DNA from: an uncultured archaeon
Lineage (GTDB): Archaea > Halobacteriota > Methanosarcinia > Methanosarcinales > Methanoperedenaceae
Direction: 5' to 3'
Assembly (NCBI GenBank): GCA_902386205.1
Contig: CABMIH010000077.1
Span: 20,785-84,784 of the forward strand
DNA length: 64,000 nt
A program made the position numbers and the translations under genes. Each line of letters opens with the position of its first letter. The stretch's first letter is position 1. Of this stretch, positions 62,512-64,000 are shown in pieces. The notes beneath the pieces were generated by a model that made no database searches, was not told the DNA's origin, and saw only the letters and a program-made list of their open reading frames with translations.

Positions 62512-63576
62512 TTACACCTCCTTTTTGCTTTGTTTATCCTTCAGGTTCTTAACATGATGCTGCGCGTTCCCAGAATGGCCTTCAGACTTGGCATCCTCGT
62601 CTTCTTCCTGATCTTGTTCTTTGCATCCATGGTTCTCTTTACATTTGTCGCCTTCGTTGCATCTATCGTTTTCTTCGTCGTCTTCGTTGTATCCATCGTC
62701 TTCTTTACATTTGTCGTCTTCGTTGCATCTATCGTTTTCTTCACATTCGCCATCATCATTTTTTTCATCGATTGCACATTCGTTACACTTGCCATGCTCC
62801 ATGACTCTTATTGTATCGCTGCCTTCAAAATCAACCCAGGCGCCTTCATACAGGACTTTTCCGGTAACCGTGAGTGCGACCTCATTCCCTGTCGGTACAT
62901 TTATTAAATCCTGCCTGTTAAATTTCACAATTAATGTACCTCCATTTTTACCTGATACAACACCTTTCACTGCATGAGCGCCTTCAAGCACCACGGTGCT
63001 AAGATTAATATCTGTAACATTGTAGCCTTCCGGCAATGTGATAAATGCTGTGAGTTTTCCTTTGCTGTCAAGGTTCAGACATTCGGGTTTGATCACGATT
63101 GTAGCATTTATTTTATCCTGCTGGGCCTGTGTTCTGACATCCCATGTCCAACCATTTGAAACTGTACCGTTAACGTTGGTCGCAACAGCATTTATGACCC
63201 AGATGCCTTCGGCTGCACTGATGTTGGCGTATGTGGATTCCGTTACGCCCTCCTGAGTATAAACCTGCGTACCATTGAGATACCAGATAACGTTGACAGT
63301 CTGGTTGATAGTTATGTTAAATGTCCTTGCTGATCCTGAAATATCATATGCAGGAGATGCGGGAGAATAAGCAGTGATTGCAGGGCCATAAACAGGCTCC
63401 GTCACTACCCAGTCCCATACCTGCATCGCAGTACCGTTAACGTTTGTTGCGACTGCCGTAACGTTCCATGAACCTGTTATTGCATTGTTATTTGTATATG
63501 CTGATTCTGTGATTCCTTCATCAGTGTAAACCTGATTACCATTGAGAGACCAGATAACGTTGACCGTTTGATTCAC
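62512..63576 (-). CDS. C-terminal part of a repeat-rich surface protein with a Cys/Asp/Glu-rich tail
   Basis: Up to 354 residues. It contains ~90-residue Ig-like repeats ('TFNITINQTVNVIWYLNGTQ', 'AVATNVNGT'), then a beta domain ('AFITLPEGYNVTDINLSTVV') and a tail of ~95 residues rich in Asp, Glu, Asn, Lys and Cys. Two nearly identical 22-residue units ('ENDRCNEDDKCKEDDGYNED' and 'ENDRCNEGDKCKENHGCKEQ') lie in the tail, which could bind metal. There is no membrane anchor. The reading frame upstream continues into a TAA at 63613-63615 that splits it from the next entry. Confidence 0.7.
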   Translation of the reverse strand: MNQTVNVIWSLNGNQVYTDEGITESAYTNNNAITGSWNVTAVATNVNGTAMQVWDWVVTEPVYGPAITAYSPASPAYDISGSARTFNITINQTVNVIWYLNGTQVYTQEGVTESTYANISAAEGIWVINAVATNVNGTVSNGWTWDVRTQAQQDKINATIVIKPECLNLDSKGKLTAFITLPEGYNVTDINLSTVVLEGAHAVKGVVSGKNGGTLIVKFNRQDLINVPTGNEVALTVTGKVLYEGAWVDFEGSDTIRVMEHGKCNECAIDEKNDDGECEENDRCNEDDKCKEDDGYNEDDEENDRCNEGDKCKENHGCKEQDQEEDEDAKSEGHSGNAQHHVKNLKDKQSKKEV

Positions 63577-63612
63577 AGTTACAGAAAACCTTCTTGCTGA
63601 TCCTGAAATATC

Positions 63613-64000
63613 TTATGCAGGAGATGTCGGAGAATATGCAGTGATTGTAGGGGCATATACAGGCTCGGTCACTATCCAATCCCATGTCTGCATAGCAGTT
63701 CCGTTAACGTTTGTTGCTACTGCTGTAACATTCCATGAGCCTGTGACTGCATTGGCATTCGTGTATACTGACTCCGTTACGCCTTCATCATACCCGACCT
63801 GTGTTCCATCGACGAACCATCGTACAGTCACTGACTGGTTCACAATTACAGTGAACGTCCTGGTTGCTCCTGATATGTCATAAGCAGGAGATTCAGGAGA
63901 ATAAGCAGTGATGGAGGGGCCATAGATAGGCTCAGTTACTATCCAGTCCCATACCTGCATTGCGGTTCCGTTAACATTGGTCGCCACTGCTGTAACGTTC
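63613..64000 (-). CDS. Repeat-rich surface protein, upstream part (runs off the window, ends at a premature stop)
   Basis: Open to the right edge of the window. Encodes one and a half Ig-like repeats of ~90 residues ('ITAYSPESPAYDISGATRTF', 'VTVRWFVDGTQV'). It ends at TAA exactly where the other repeats have a tyrosine codon ('SPAYDISG' reads 'SPA-stop-DISG'). The repeat continues in frame beyond the stop, so this entry and the 62512-63576 entry were one gene. Either a recent nonsense mutation (TAT/TAC to TAA) or a sequencing error. Confidence 0.7.
   Translation of the reverse strand, partial: NVTAVATNVNGTAMQVWDWIVTEPIYGPSITAYSPESPAYDISGATRTFTVIVNQSVTVRWFVDGTQVGYDEGVTESVYTNANAVTGSWNVTAVATNVNGTAMQTWDWIVTEPVYAPTITAYSPTSPA

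Noticed and set aside
63613..63615. Pyrrolysine or selenocysteine read-through at the internal stop
   Set aside because: The codon is TAA, not TAG or TGA, and no recoding element is seen.

Overview
The window reads as a chromosomal segment of a methanogen-related archaeon of the Methanosarcinales. An ANME-2d / 'Candidatus Methanoperedens'-like organism is my best guess; this is inference, and no 16S gene is present. The basis is archaeal-type HMG-CoA synthase in a thiolase operon, an archaeal SRP (7S) RNA, a formylmethanofuran dehydrogenase operon, S-layer proteins with the duplicated Methanosarcina-type domain, the Mre11-Rad50-NurA-HerA repair operon, and promoters with BRE/TATA rather than -35/-10 elements.

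Layout. 0-2.1 kb: mevalonate operon (thiolase, HMG-CoA synthase, HTH regulator) with a palindromic operator. 2.3-4.9 kb: tRNA-Pro, a small winged-helix protein, SRP RNA, a secreted cytochrome-like/Ig-repeat protein and tRNA-Ser. 4.9-16 kb: accessory and cell-surface DNA with an ATPase, a GT2 synthase facing a GH16 glucanase, a decayed insertion sequence, an M3 peptidase lipoprotein and a large S-layer protein. 16-25.9 kb: a HepT/MntA toxin-antitoxin pair, CoaBC, LarE, MutS, small unknowns and an RNA m5C methyltransferase. 25.9-42 kb: tungsten/molybdenum metabolism (tupBC-moeA with a modA remnant; fdhD; tupA-fmdE-like-fwdFACDB). 42-52 kb: a broken toxin-antitoxin pair, an AlbA/Schlafen-type protein and the complete mre11-rad50-nurA-HAS-barrel-herA operon. 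52-61 kb: an AT-rich island with TumE-type and BrnT-like toxin-antitoxin pairs, a GHKL ATPase-nuclease, a Fic protein and a DUF4143 ATPase, interspersed with two repeat families. 61-64 kb: an HtrA-like protease, tRNA-Leu and a repeat-rich surface protein with an in-frame stop.

How parts work together. The tungstate importer is split: the binding protein TupA heads the formylmethanofuran dehydrogenase operon, while TupB and TupC follow moeA in another operon 13 kb away. Both operons begin with the same 7-6-7 inverted repeat (TTATGTT and AACATAA arms) at nearly the same distance below a BRE/TATA promoter, which predicts one metal-responsive regulator controlling metal uptake, cofactor maturation and the tungsten enzyme. 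The most novel-looking elements are this regulon, the interspersed repeat family at 55-61 kb, the GHKL-nuclease protein, the non-canonical Rad50 hook with a stand-alone HAS-barrel protein, and the GT2/GH16 block flanked by insertion-sequence ends.
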